Assembly (NCBI GenBank): GCA_009760855.2
Contig: WPIO01000036.1
Span: forward strand, 3,492,501 to 3,556,500
DNA length: 64,000 bases
DNA from: Cristatella mucedo
Taxonomy: Eukaryota > Bryozoa > Phylactolaemata > Cristatellidae
Direction: 5' to 3'
A model generated the notes under the pieces. The model was given only the letters and a program-made list of their open reading frames with translations. It searched no databases and was not told the DNA's origin. The translations under genes were made by a program, and so were the position numbers. Below are positions 55,017 through 64,000 of this stretch, piece by piece. Every line of letters begins with the position of its first letter. The stretch's first letter is position 1.

Positions 55017-55620
55017 CTTACGTTTAGTTTTTGGGAATTCGTGAAAGCCGCTTGTCTAGCCGTAATAATATTAATAGTGGTAGCAATAATATGTGTGTAT
55101 TGCGCCATCTGAGAGCTGAGTCTCTTTTTAGGCACTCTACAGATTCTAAATAGATAAGCCTCGTTCGCCGAATGCACGAACTAAGGCGTCGTAGCTCATC
55201 TGTGCACGGTCAGTGCATCCTATCCAGACTTGACGAAGAGCTGGATTACTTGGAATACTTTTCCGATCAGGCGTTTTTAGCAAGTTTTAAGACTCTACAT
55301 AATGGTGATCGCTCGGATCGTGCAAGTTACTAGCACCGCCAGCAACGTTTTTCCATCGGCTGTTACATTTGGTTTACCATGCGTGGAATAATATTGATCC
55401 GTAGGATCAACCAAAGTGCACTCTTCCGGTTGATGTGCTTGCTTATAATTATCTCGAGGTAAAAGTTAGATGTCTTGCCGGTCGACGCAAGTGCCTAAAG
55501 CCCACGTTGTTACTCAGACAGGGAAATTCTCACGAAAGAACACCGAGTGTGGACCTTTTCTGACCATTCCGGAATCTGGTACTGCTCCAAAGAAGAGCCG
55601 TCTATTCGTGCAATACGATA
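55017..55620. other. Flank of tRNA-Asn copy 1, homologous to flank of copy 2
   Basis: No gene recognised. Between 55040 and 55340 the words GAATGCACGA, GTGCATCCTATCC, GACTT.G.GAAGAGC, TTTCCGATC and TTTTAGCAAGTTTTAAGA follow the same order as at 58280-58430. A LINE-B tail (55070-55150) is inserted in this copy only. Confidence 0.6.
55070..55150 (-). mobile_element. LINE-B 3' tail, diverged
   Basis: AATATGTGTGTATTGCGCCA, TCTGAGAGCTGAGTCTCTTT, TTAGGCACTCTACAGATTC. Inserted into the tRNA flank. Its absence from the duplicate at 58240 suggests insertion after the duplication. Confidence 0.65.
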
Positions 55621-56855
55621 AGGAATGGTTAGGTCTTGTCTGCCTCAGTGGGAGAATCTAGAGCTGGACTCAATGTCAATATAAAACGAACATTCAGTGA
55701 GCTGTTGACGTATGCGGTATCGTGCGGATCCGTTTTAGGTGCCTTTCACTTTTCTTTTAGTAATAAAAATAATAACGCACTTGATAAAGCGCCCTCAGAG
55801 AACTCAGTCTCTTTCTAGGCGCTTTACATTGGCTGCTTTTACGTTGTTTTTATACCCCGCTCTCTACCGATGTGAATCGTCAAGCACAGTCCGTGCTTTC
55901 ATTTTCATGCACACCACACGTAGCTGTACTTGTACTTTGATCCTTCCCCGCTCTCAAGCATGTCGTACTCTGCAAGCATAGCGTCCTGTATTGCTTAAGT
56001 GGTCACTCGGGCGGCACACGTTCTGATATTCAATGACGTCAAAACCAACTTATTAATTATGTAAGCAAGCAAACAGAGTGTTGCTCAGAAAGTGGAAAAC
56101 ACAGATCCAGATCGGCTCTGCCTGCCTCTTGTAGCCACAAACCCTGAATGTTCGCGTACTCTTAAGTATCTGTAACTCACTGCTTGCTCGCCTAACGGCA
56201 TGTGCAATCAGACGCTTACAGCTGGTGCAAAACTCTGCAGCTTGGCTTGTCTGTCGTGAGAGTCACAGTTGCCACATCACACCACTTCTCGCCGACCTGC
56301 ACTGGCTACCAGTCAAGCAACGGATCGAATTTAAGGTTATGTGGCTCACTTTTAGGTCCCTGCATTCTTTGGCTCCAGCCTATCTCTCAGATCTACTCGC
56401 CCACCAGGCAACATCGCACCAACCCAGTTTCTGAATCTAAATGCCTACCAATACGTCGTACAAACCTCAAATTCTTTGGAGACCGTGCATTTAGTTCGTA
56501 TGCTCCTAAAGCCTGGAGCCCACTCTCGACTATCCGTCACGACATCCCCTGACTTGACAACATTTAAAAAGAAATTAAAAATGCACCATTGTTTATGACA
56601 GCATTTAGCGGGTTCCTGAAATTCTTCCTTTATATGCTTTTGCGTGCTGATACTGTTCATGCTGCCACTAACCACACTTGCATGCTGACCCTGTGGATGT
56701 CACCGTTAACCATATTACTCATGCTGTTTGTCAAGCATGATACCACTCACCATTCAATCGTGTTTCCTTTGCAGCAAATGTAAAGCGCCTAGAAAGAGAT
56801 TGAATTCTCTTAGGGCGCTTTACTAAGTGTGTTATTATTATTATTTTTATGATTT
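55621..56855 (+). mobile_element. LINE-B copy, RT to tail, degenerate
   Basis: Starts near LVCLSGRI and YAVSCGSVLGA (motif B, compare YGVPQGSVLGP), is interrupted by a tail insertion at 55761-55842, resumes with SLPM*IVKHS, then LQNSAAWLVCRESHSCHITP, LLADLHWLPVKQRIEFKVMW, LTFRSLHSLAPAYLSDLLAH, FGDRAFSSYAPKAWSPLST, LTTFKKKLKMH and ends in AAAGCGCCTAGAAAGAGATT, GAATTCTCTTAGGGCGCTTT, ATTATT. Several stops and shifts. Confidence 0.85.
55761..55842 (-). mobile_element. LINE-B 3' tail nested in LINE-B
   Basis: AATAAAAATAATAACGCACT, TGATAAAGCGCCCTCAGAGA, ACTCAGTCTCTTTCTAGGCG, CTTTACATTGGCTGC. It lies in the middle of the RT region of another LINE-B, in opposite orientation. Confidence 0.88.
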
Positions 56856-56894
56856 GTCTCTAGATAGCGAAACAACTTCACAGTAAAATATGTT

Positions 56895-57215
56895 TTGTTT
56901 CACCTATTGGGATTACAAAATTCGGACTTACTTGTACAAGGACACTAAAGCCAAGCCCGCCCATGAATTCGTGACAACCCGACTGGGCTACTGTAACTCA
57001 CTATTTTTAGATATTCCATCGCGAGAAATAACATGCTTACAGCTGTGGAAAAACTCAGTTGCTGCACTAATCTGTCGTAAGCGTTGCAACTGCCACATTA
57101 AACCACTGCTCATTAGCCTGCACCTATTGCCTATCTATCAAAGGAATCGACTTCAAGACACTGGTAATTCACCTGTTCATGTCAATCCATTCTCTTGCTC
57201 AGGTGCACCTGTCTG
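56895..57215 (+). mobile_element. LINE-B-like fragment
   Basis: KIRTYLYKDTKAKPAHEFVT, TRLGYCNSLFLDIPSREITC, LQLWKNSVAALICRKRCNCH, IKPLLISLHLLPIYQR. Follows KIRACLDKDTTSKLVHTFVT and the next block of the 61620 copy. A nearly uninterrupted 108-codon frame, but truncated on both ends. Confidence 0.8.
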
Positions 57216-57324
57216 AAGAAATTAACCTTTCGTCGGTCGTCTGCGGCAACTGGCTCCGATCATCTGGCTCTGGTCGCTCACTTGTACCTCTTTTCAACTT
57301 TAAACACGTCTCTGACGGGTGCCT

Positions 57325-57420
57325 TATAAAAAATTGAATGCAACCGATTTATCCAGGCGCTTTACATATGCCGCACGTCGCCCGCGACCTCGGTCATTTC
57401 AAATGCAAGCACGTGACTCC
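57325..57420 (-). mobile_element. SINE2-like partial copy
   Basis: ATCCAGGCGCTTTACATATG, CCGCACGTCGCCCGCGACCT, CGGTCATTTC. Partial tail and head. Diverged. Confidence 0.45.
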
Positions 57421-57464
57421 CGGGCCTTCAGTTCATATGCTCCCAAAGATTTTAGCTCGTTAAA

Positions 57465-57625
57465 AAATTGAAATTTGTATAGCGTCCTCCGAGAGCTTAA
57501 TCTCTATTCGGGCACTTTGCATACACCACGGGGCTCGAGCCCATGACCTCGGCCATCGAATGCATTCATCTTGACCTTTGTCGGGCGAGCACTTTCATCA
57601 CTGGGTCAAGCCAGCGAGGCACCGA
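57465..57625 (-). mobile_element. SINE2 copy nested in a LINE-B fragment
   Basis: AAATTTGTATAGCGTCCTCC, GAGAGCTTAATCTCTATTCG, GGCACTTTGCATACACCACG, GGGCTCGAGCCCATGACC, GGGCGAGCACTTTCATCACT, GGGTCAAGCCAGC. The left flank (TCATATGCTCCCAAAGATTT) and right flank (CGTTATCTCCTGACTAGATT, ACAAAGAAGCTGG) are adjacent LINE-B segments. Confidence 0.88.
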
Positions 57626-57689
57626 CTGTCATCGCGTTATCTCCTGACTAGATTGCATTTACAAAGAAGCTGGAAACCTGCTCCATTCT

Positions 57690-57964
57690 ACGCCGAATAT
57701 GCTCTCCATGAGCGATGTGCCTTTACGGGATTGTGCGTTTTGAAGCTTTGCACGCCGCGATTGAGGGCAGCAGCGAAATGCTTTTGCATCGCGTCCCGGC
57801 GGACCTGCATTTTTGCCACGGTGCTTTGATTGCCTGTGCGCGACTAACAAAGTGCTACTAAACTTTCCCTACTAACGAGCGGCCGTGAGTCTTCTTTGTG
57901 CTTATACACGCCTACCTAAGCAGGAGGCCTTGCTTTACATTGACTTTGGATATTGCTTCTCTTG
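57690..57964. other. No gene recognised
   Basis: Short frames on both strands, nothing recognisable. Confidence 0.4.
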
Positions 57965-58036
57965 TGACGAGTAGTGAAGCGCCTGAATAGAGAGGTTTTC
58001 TTAGGACGTCGTTAAAAAAGGAATTATCATTATTAA
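57965..58036 (+). mobile_element. SINE2/LINE-B tail fragment
   Basis: GTAGTGAAGCGCCTGAATAG, AGAGGTTTTCTTAGGACGTC, then AATTATCATTATT. Tail only. The GAAGCGCCTGAATAG form is that of SINE2. Confidence 0.7.
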
Positions 58037-58164
58037 ATCAGCTGCAAGCAGCGGCCTCTGGCGTGCATACAGCTGTCAATTGCCAAAAAGGCCCTAAAAA
58101 GAGGCTCATTATGCAGTTTTCGCAAGGCATACATTGACTAGCGAACGTAGCATTTGCTATTCAA

Positions 58165-58238
58165 GTCTCTGTGGCGCAACTGGTTAGCGCGTACGGCTGT
58201 TAACCGTAAGGTTGGTGGTTCGAGCCCACCCAGGGACG
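58165..58238 (+). tRNA. tRNA-Asn (GTT), copy 2
   Basis: A 74-nt cloverleaf identical to copy 1 except for one base: the T stem is GGTGG/CCACC, fully paired. Anticodon GTT, no intron. It is followed by TTTTAGTTTTTTTTA, a strong Pol III terminator. Same strand as copy 1, about 3.2 kb away. Confidence 0.97.
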
Positions 58239-58530
58239 TTCAATTTTAGTTTTTTTTATTTCGCAGAGGTCGCTTATGCAGTCGTGTTCGTCTAATGAAT
58301 GCACGAGGCACACAACTAGGGCCTAGTACACGATCTGTGGTCTATGAAATCCTACCCTGACTTTGTGAAGAGCAGTCTTCATACACGTTTCCGATCTGGA
58401 GTTTTAGCGAAGTTTAAGATCACGAATACTACTAATCGATCGTATCAGCAGTCATGCAGATCAGTAAGTTTTTAGAGACACTTCGCGGATGGTGGACTTC
58501 CACCATGCCTGTGAAGTACGTATATAACCA
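58239..58530. other. Flank of tRNA-Asn copy 2
   Basis: No gene recognised. Homologous in order to 55040-55340. A short hairpin, GGTGGACTTCCACC, lies near 58490-58504. Confidence 0.5.
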
Positions 58531-58532
58531 GT

Positions 58533-58620
58533 GTACAGGTGAGCAGCCGCTGTACAGGTGAGCAGCCGCTGTACAGGTGAGCAGCCGCTGTAAAAGTAAA
58601 CATCCAGTGTACAGGTAAGA
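58533..58620 (+). repeat. 19-bp tandem repeat carrying a 5' splice-site-like core
   Basis: GTACAGGTGAGCAGCCGCT at 58533-58551, 58552-58570 and 58571-58589 is identical. A diverged fourth unit (58590-58608) and a partial fifth (58609-58620, GTACAGGTAAGA) follow. Each good unit contains CAGGTGAG, and the last has CAGGTAAG, the animal donor consensus. Confidence 0.95.
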
Positions 58621-58659
58621 AAATATTGTGCTTATGTAGAAGGAAGGTAACGCCGCTGC

Positions 58660-58812
58660 GGTTCAGCTCAGCGGTTAAAGGTGCTTGCCTAGGCCAGGAT
58701 CAAGGTGAATGTATTCGATGACCAAGATCGTGAGCTCGAGCACCGTGGCATATTAACAGCGCCTAAATAGAGAGTCGGTTCTCTTAGGGCGTTTTACAAA
58801 TGAACTACATGT
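58660..58812 (+). mobile_element. SINE2 copy
   Basis: GGTTCAGCTCAGCGGTTAAA, GGTGCTTGCCTAGGCCAGGA, CGTGAGCTCGAGCACC, GGCATATTAACAGCGCCTAA, ATAGAGAGTCGGTTCTCTTA, GGGCGTTTTACAAATGAACT. Complete, somewhat diverged head. Confidence 0.82.
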
Positions 58813-58884
58813 TACTAAAGGATTTCGCCTATCGCATTTCGGACACTCCGATTAGACTTCCGTAGCTCTAAATCACCGGTCTTC

Positions 58885-58969
58885 CTCCTGTCTGCTACAC
58901 CTGTCTGCTACACTCGCCTGTGCTACACTCGTCCACCTGTGCTACACCTGTCTGCTACACCTGTCACCG
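58885..58969 (+). repeat. Imperfect tandem repeat (TCTGCTACACCTG)
   Basis: Units of TCTGCTACACCTG and GTGCTACACTCGTCC occur about six times over 85 bp. Not coding in any convincing frame. Confidence 0.85.
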
Positions 58970-59454
58970 ATAGCTTCAGCTTTCAGCCCAGCTGCTCCGC
59001 TTACCCTTCGGGATTGTGCGCGACTGTGGGCCGCAACAAATCGCAAGGCGTCGATCTAATTGCGTCGAGTGATGAAAGCCGGCAAGACTTCTTAGTCCGC
59101 TCACTGCCATGTTAGGAAATGCCTTCGACGAGTTCAACCGCCAGACAGTCACGATGACTCCGGCAATCAATCAACTACATGCACATTTTATCGGTAAAAT
59201 CGCCTGCAATTTAGCAGTAAGACGTGGATCAATTTGAAGTGATAAGAGCCACAGAATCGAAAATCAAATTCGGCGGCAGTTAAAGAGCTTGACCTTGAGG
59301 TAGCCCACTGGCGGTGTTAGGAGCAGAACGCCTGGCGGCGAGGAGCTCCGATGGCCGCGTGGCTTGAAGAGCGCAAAGTCAGCAAGTTCAAGTAGCGTTA
59401 AATCTGACTTCAGCTGAGCCAACACTTTGCATGTCGCCCCTTATTTGGCACCCA
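58970..59454. other. No gene recognised
   Basis: A 64-codon minus-strand frame (58976-59170) has no recognisable domain. Confidence 0.4.
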
Positions 59455-59620
59455 ATAGTGTTCAGGGCGGTAGCCATTGTTTGTCACTACTTCGGTCCCG
59501 AGGTCTGGCGTTCGAATCCTGCTGTGGGCGACCCTTCATCGCCAGTGCAAGCGGTGGTGATAGCCATAAATGCTCTTCTGTCGCTATGCGAAAGAGACTG
59601 TTGAATCAGCTGCTATTTTT
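59455..59620 (+). mobile_element. SINE1a copy
   Basis: Head partly lost. CGGTCCCGAGGTCTGGCGTT, CGAATCCTGCTGTGGGCGAC (box B-like), CCTTCATCGCCAGTGCAAGC, GGTGGTGATAGCCATAAATG, CTCTTCTGTCGCTATGCG, GAGACTGTTGAATCAGCTG. Confidence 0.85.
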
Positions 59621-59887
59621 CTTGTCTCTTGGGCGGCTGCCATGTCACTTCAAGTTAAGTGTCCAAAGTAGAAGAAGACGATCGGTGCTGGATCCGTCGT
59701 GGCCACATGATCTGCTTGGTTCTCAGCGGTGAGCGACCCTGCTGAAGAGCAGATCATCAGCAATCATAGGTGGAGAGCAGTCCAAAAAAGGTATCGGCTT
59801 ACTGCGAGACGCACCTGGAATCCGCGGTCAAAGTCCGCTCGCCCTTGCCTAGCCACTGTCGCATTCCTTGTCGGCTAACTGTTGACG

Positions 59888-60050
59888 GCCTGGGTCTTAG
59901 CCTAGGGGAAAGGTGTTCGCTCTCCACGATCCATGACGTGGGTTCGAGTCGTCCAGTCGGCGATCCTACGTTTCCCTCTGAAAGCGGTAGTGATAGCCGC
60001 TAAGGCTCTTCTGCTGCCATATAAATGAGGCTGTTGAATCAGCCTTGACC
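59888..60050 (+). mobile_element. SINE1b copy
   Basis: CTGGGTCTTAGCCTAGGGGA, AAGGTGTTCGCTCTCCACGA, GACGTGGGTTCGAGTCGTCC (box B GGTTCGAGTC), GCGGTAGTGATAGCCGCTAA, GGCTCTTCTGCTGCCATATA, GAGGCTGTTGAATCAGC. Close to consensus 1b. Confidence 0.9.
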
Positions 60051-60975
60051 TTTATTTATGGTCAGTTTAGCGTGAGGAGAGTGTGTGCCATGGTGTGCAC
60101 GATTTGTAGCACTGGAATCAGTATCCCCGTAAACAAGCTCATCTTCAGCTGCCTGCATTTCAGGGTATCTTACGCTGTCTCTACGAAGGCTACGCAGACG
60201 GCGACCCAAAAGCGAAGCTGCACGAGCACGAGGAGAGCGGGTCTCCCAGTCTCTCTTCGGAGGCGGGGCGAGCACACAAAGTCGCCCCTCGCGGCAGCAG
60301 ACGATTCTCTCGGACTTCTCGGTGCTTGCGATGCTTCCTAGAGCACGCAGCAGTCGCGTGTTCGCGTGCTACACTGAGTCGTTGCCTCTGAACTGAATCA
60401 TTGGATTGCTTCGCTTGCCGCCGTTTCGTTTTTGACGAACGGGCGCGCTCGAGTTGCCAAGAGTAAACTGTCGTGCTGCAAACGCCAATGCGCATCTAGC
60501 GCTCCGGCGCTTTTGTACCCGCTGGAGCGCGCGGGAGCGCACGCGCGCAGCCCCGCCGAATGCATCCGAACGGATCTGGCACGCTGTGGACACTGTGCGC
60601 CGCGAGAACTAAGCTACCAATAGGCTGCAAATGCAAGCGAGGTCCATTCCATTAGCGTCGGTAGCGAAGACGTTCCTTACAGTTGCCAATGTTATCGATC
60701 GATCGTACACTTTAAAACGTCGAGCCGAATATAACATTTCAGAGTTGACGCCTTAAGATCTCTTAGCATTTACCAAGTATTATTGCTGTCTTGTGACTCA
60801 GGATGTCACCATCGACTGGGGTGAAGCATATTTTCAACCCAATATCCGACCGCCAGATATATTTCGCCAAACTTGTTTCTTGACACTTAACATGACCATT
60901 CTATCCCTGAAGACACTTTACATAAATCCTACTTTCTTGACTCTTATCAAAATGTACAATTCTCAACTCCGATAA
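60051..60975. other. No gene recognised
   Basis: GC-rich at 60190-60600, then AT-rich. Overlapping frames on both strands, none recognisable. Confidence 0.4.
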
Positions 60976-61030
60976 GATATATATATATATATATATATTA
61001 TTTTTTTATTTTTTTATTTTTATTTATATA
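60976..61030. repeat. (AT)n and T-rich low-complexity run
   Basis: A short AT run (60977-60999) followed by TTTTTTATT repeats. Confidence 0.85.
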
Positions 61031-61169
61031 AGGTGCATAGTGACTAAGGCTTCCTTAAGCACCGTAGTCAGAAACTACTGAGATAAGAGAGTGCAAACTT
61101 CCTTTGTGTATTAACAGGTTTGCCATACCTCATCATTCGTAAATAGCAAAAGTCATAATAGGGCTAAAT

Positions 61170-61348
61170 AAGGAGACATTTGTAAAGCGTCCTAAGGGAA
61201 CTAACCTCTGTTTAGCGATAGAACATAAGCAGTGTCGGTACGCGTAGGCGTACAAAGGATATTTCCCACGGATGGAGAAAATTATGTCTTAAGGAACTGA
61301 TAGATTTTTAGTTTAATTTTTAAATTTCATGTCAGGGAATGTCGCGAT
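61170..61348 (-). mobile_element. LINE-B 3' end, diverged
   Basis: ACATTTGTAAAGCGTCCTAA, GGGAACTAACCTCTGTTTAG, then TTTCATGTCAGGGAATGTCG (the TSPDLTTF block). Abuts a younger LINE-B copy in the same orientation. Confidence 0.6.
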
Positions 61349-62670
61349 CATAATAATAATAATAATGTACTTGATAAAGCGCCCCCAGAGAACTAAATCT
61401 CTTTCTAGGCGCTTTATATTTGCTGCAAAGGGAAATGCAATTAGATGGTAAGTAAAATCATGCTTGAAAGACAAACAAGATGAATAACATGGTTAGGGGT
61501 GACATGCACAGGGTCAGCATGCAAATGTGGTTAGTGGCAGCAAGCACAGTGTCAGCACGCGCAAGCATATCAAGGACGAATCACAGGGACCCACTAAATG
61601 CTGTCCTAAATACGTGCGTTTATAAGTTCCTTTTAAATGTGGTCAGGTCAGGGGATGTTCTGACGCGGGTCGGGAGGGAGTTCAAGGCTTTGGGAGCATA
61701 CGAACTAAATGCACGGTCTCCAAAGGATTTAAGGTTTGTACGAGGTATTTCTAGACTGTTGGATTGCGAAAAGCGGGTGGTACGATGCTTGGCCTGATGG
61801 GGGAGTGTGTTGGAGAGATAGGCTGGAGCCATAGAATGAAGGGACATAAAAGTGAGCGACAAAACCTTGAAGTCAATCCGTTGCTTGACTGGTAGCCAGT
61901 GCAGGTCGGCGAGAAGTGGAGTAATGTGGCAACTGCGACGCTCACGACAGACAAGCCTAGCTGCGGAGTTTTGCACCAGCTGCAATCGCCTGGTCGCACA
62001 TGCTGGTAGGCCAGTAAGCAGTTAGTTGCAGAAGTCGAGACGAGATGTCACGAATGTATGGACCAACTTAGACGTGGTATCCTTATCTAAACAAGCCCGA
62101 ATTTTAGCAATATTATGAAGCTGAAAATAGGCAGATTTGACCGTGGAGCTGATATGGTCGTCTAACGAGAGGTCGCTTTGGAATATGACACCTAGATTTC
62201 GAGCTGATTCGACAGGAGGTATGCTAGCAGAGCCATTTTTGAGAGACAGCCTTTCCAATTTTTGAATCACACTGAGTTTGCCCTTAACTAGTAAGTTAGT
62301 TTTGTCATCGTTTAGTTTTAGAAAACTTGCTGCCATCCATGTGCGGATGTCATCAATGCATGCAGCTAGTGAGTTTAGAGAATTTGAGGTGCTCGAAGGC
62401 TGGGAGGGATCAAAGCAAAGGTACAACTGAGTGTCATCCGCATAGAATTGAAAGCCTAGATTGTGCTTGGCAATCACATCAGCAAGAGGCAGAGTATAAA
62501 CCGTGAAAAGAACCGGACCTAGCACGGAGCCTTGAGGTACTCCATATTTCAGAGGTACTTCAGATGATCTTTGTCCATTCACGTCAATACTCTGGAGTCT
62601 CCCACTGAGATAGGACCTGAACCACTGCAGAGCAGTGCCAGTGATGCTCAGGCGAGTGATGTCATTTTAT
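61349..62670 (-). mobile_element. LINE-B copy with best-preserved RT C-terminal half
   Basis: From an AAT run and consensus tail (TTGATAAAGCGCCCCCAGAG, AACTAAATCTCTTTCTAGGC) the minus strand runs through two long frames separated by a single in-frame stop. It is 5'-truncated near the motif A-B interval and shows the family's 3' UTR clearly. A good reference copy. Confidence 0.92.
61620..62582 (-). pseudogene. LINE-B reverse transcriptase, partial, one internal break
   Basis: The first frame (62582-62022, 186 codons) carries YGVPQGSVLGPVLF (motif B), FYADDTQLYLCFD (motif C), WMAASFLKLNDDKTNLLVKG (motif D), ARNLGVIFQSDLSLDDHISS and HTFVTSRLDFCN. The second frame (61985-61620) continues LQLVQNSAARLVCRERRSCH, LLADLHWLPVKQRIDFKVLS, LSNTLPHQAKHRTTRF, FGDRAFSSYAPKALNSLPT. 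Motif A and everything upstream is missing by truncation. It differs from LINE-A throughout the C-terminal part, so the two are distinct elements. Confidence 0.88.
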
Positions 62671-63343
62671 GACGAGCTCCAGGTTTTGGCAGCATAGGAG
62701 CTGAACGCGAGATCTCACGGAGATTCTAGATTGATCCGAAGCATGGGTAATCCACCTGAGTGAGAGTGGCAGTGCTGCGATTGCTAGCGTTGCAATTGGT
62801 AGTCTGAGGGAGTGCGAGTTTGAGACGGGTAGGCTGGTGCAAGAGAAGGAAGGAACAACAGAGCCTCGAAGTCCTATACGCCGCTCGATGGCGAGAGGTC
62901 GCCAAGTGGTGACCGCGATTGTGACAGTTGCCACGTTCACGACAGACAAGCCTAGCTGCAGAGCGTTGCCGAAATTGTTAGCGACTTGTAGCACAGGCTT
63001 GAAGACCGGCGGTTTGGATTTGCGGAAGTCAAATCGGAGTTACCAAATTGCACGGAACAACTTGGTCGTGATATCCTCATCTAAGCAGGCCCGGAATTTT
63101 GCAGCGCTACGTGGCTGAAGGTAGGCATTGGCTTGACATTGAAGCTGGTGTGTTCGTCTGGTGAAAGGTCATTTTTGAACAGGATACCGCGACTGCGGGC
63201 AGACGCTACACGAGATATGCTGGTCGAGCCCTTTTTGAGGGTTAGGCTTTTCAAGTTCAGGCCAGCGCCGGGTTTTCCCATGACTAGTAACACACTTTTG
63301 TTGTCATTAAATTTGAGATATTTTGCTGCCATCAATATGAACG
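62671..63343 (-). mobile_element. LINE-C fragment (diverged LINE-B relative)
   Basis: Minus strand: LMAAKYLKFNDNKSVLLVMG, KPGAGLNLKSLTLKKGSTSI, SRVASARSRGILFKNDLSPD then VVNVATVTIAVTTWRPLAIE-like words. It has the LINE-B order but about half of the residues differ. No intact frame. Confidence 0.7.
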
Positions 63344-63815
63344 TCGCAGTTGCCACGTCACACCCCTTCTCGCCGACGAACGCATTTGCTCTCCAATTAA
63401 GCAGCGTATCGGCTTCAAAGTTCTATCACTCGCTTTCAGTTCACTTCCTTCTCTAGCTCCGACATGCTTATCAGAACAACTTGCCAATTAGGCTAGCTAT
63501 CGTACAGCGTGCTCTTCTGATTCAAGTCATTTAGCTGCGCCTCTAGCCAGCCAGCCTCAAATGCATTGGAGGCCGTATCTTTTCATTCGTACGTTCCCAA
63601 AGTCTGGAAGTCATTCCGACTGACGTCATGACATCACATGAATTGACGACATGTAAACGGGTACTAAAGTCACCAGGTCCTCACAGAATTTGCTGGGCCC
63701 GTGTGAACTGACCTGTGACATGCTTTTTTTAAATCACACGTAACGTGCCTAGAAAAAGATTGAGTTATCTGAGCTCGCTACGCAAATGTATTATTATCAT
63801 TATTATTATTTGTGT
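63344..63815 (+). mobile_element. LINE-B-like 3' end nested in LINE-C
   Basis: NVAVATSHPFSPTNAFALQL and later SYVPKVW-like words, then AACGTGCCTAGAAAAAGATT, GAGTTATCTGAGCTCGCTAC, ATTATTATCATTATTATTAT. It lies between two minus-strand LINE-C pieces that are consecutive in the element. Confidence 0.72.
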
Positions 63816-63834
63816 TTATATACACTCTATACGT

Positions 63835-64000
63835 GAGTTAAGAGAGTTCGAAGTGCTGAAAGGTCGAGATGCACACGGGTACAGCTGTGCGTGTGTCATC
63901 CGTATAAAACGACATCCTAGATTGCACTTGGCGATTACATTTGCAAGAGGGAGAAGAGAATGTAAACCGTGAATGAAAGTGGGTCGAGCGAAGACAGCTT
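63835..64000 (-). mobile_element. LINE-C fragment, continues beyond the window
   Basis: Minus strand reads VYILPLANVIAKCNLGC, FIRMTHAQLYPC, STSNSLNS-like. This corresponds to YTLPLADVIAKHNLGFQFYA..SNSLNS of LINE-B, immediately upstream of the segment at 63343. Confidence 0.75.

Overview
The window is nuclear DNA of an invertebrate animal. Evidence: one gene with eight GT-AG introns, two tRNA-Asn genes, many non-LTR retrotransposons and tRNA-derived SINEs, an LTR element primed by initiator tRNA-Met, and long AT, GA and CA microsatellites. I cannot name the species. The DDX6 protein is animal-like, and one pseudogene belongs to a family common in arthropods and some other invertebrates.

Layout. 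0.3-5.4 kb is CpG-rich and holds a divergent pair of small two-exon genes (924-1490 minus, 3838-4518 plus). They encode secreted, asparagine-rich proteins of a family I do not recognise. Both have a signal-peptide first exon, a phase-1 intron and the same roughly 42-residue motif, once in the first gene and twice in the second. A 19-bp perfect hairpin lies between them and a tandem array of 15-nt palindromes lies 3' of the first. 5.5-18 kb is repeats plus a decayed 1.5-kb gene (11997-13495). 18.9-28.9 kb is a complete DDX6/Me31B/Dhh1-type DEAD-box helicase gene on the minus strand: nine coding exons, 456 aa, all junctions in phase. 29-48.5 kb is mainly nested retrotransposons. 49-54.6 kb is GC-rich, with a putative solo LTR and a short non-autonomous LTR retrotransposon that has a clear primer site and polypurine tract. 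54.9-58.3 kb carries two tRNA-Asn genes in a duplicated block. 58.5-64 kb is tandem repeats, SINEs and nested LINEs.

Local repeat names. LINE-A is a non-LTR element whose 3' end lies after CTGACGGAGATACATTAAC. LINE-B is a second, distinct element whose 3' tail reads AAGCGCCTAGAAAGAGATT..GGGCGCTTTATCAAGT followed by ATT repeats. LINE-C is a diverged relative of LINE-B. SINE1 (heads 1a and 1b) has a tRNA-like head and a tail containing GGTGATAGCCGCTAAGGCTC. SINE2 has a tRNA-like head and a tail homologous to that of LINE-B. Both LINEs encode an APE-type endonuclease and a CR1/L2-like reverse transcriptase, but every copy here is broken. SINE2 probably uses the LINE-B enzyme. The DDX6 gene contains SINEs and microsatellites but no LINE that I could find.
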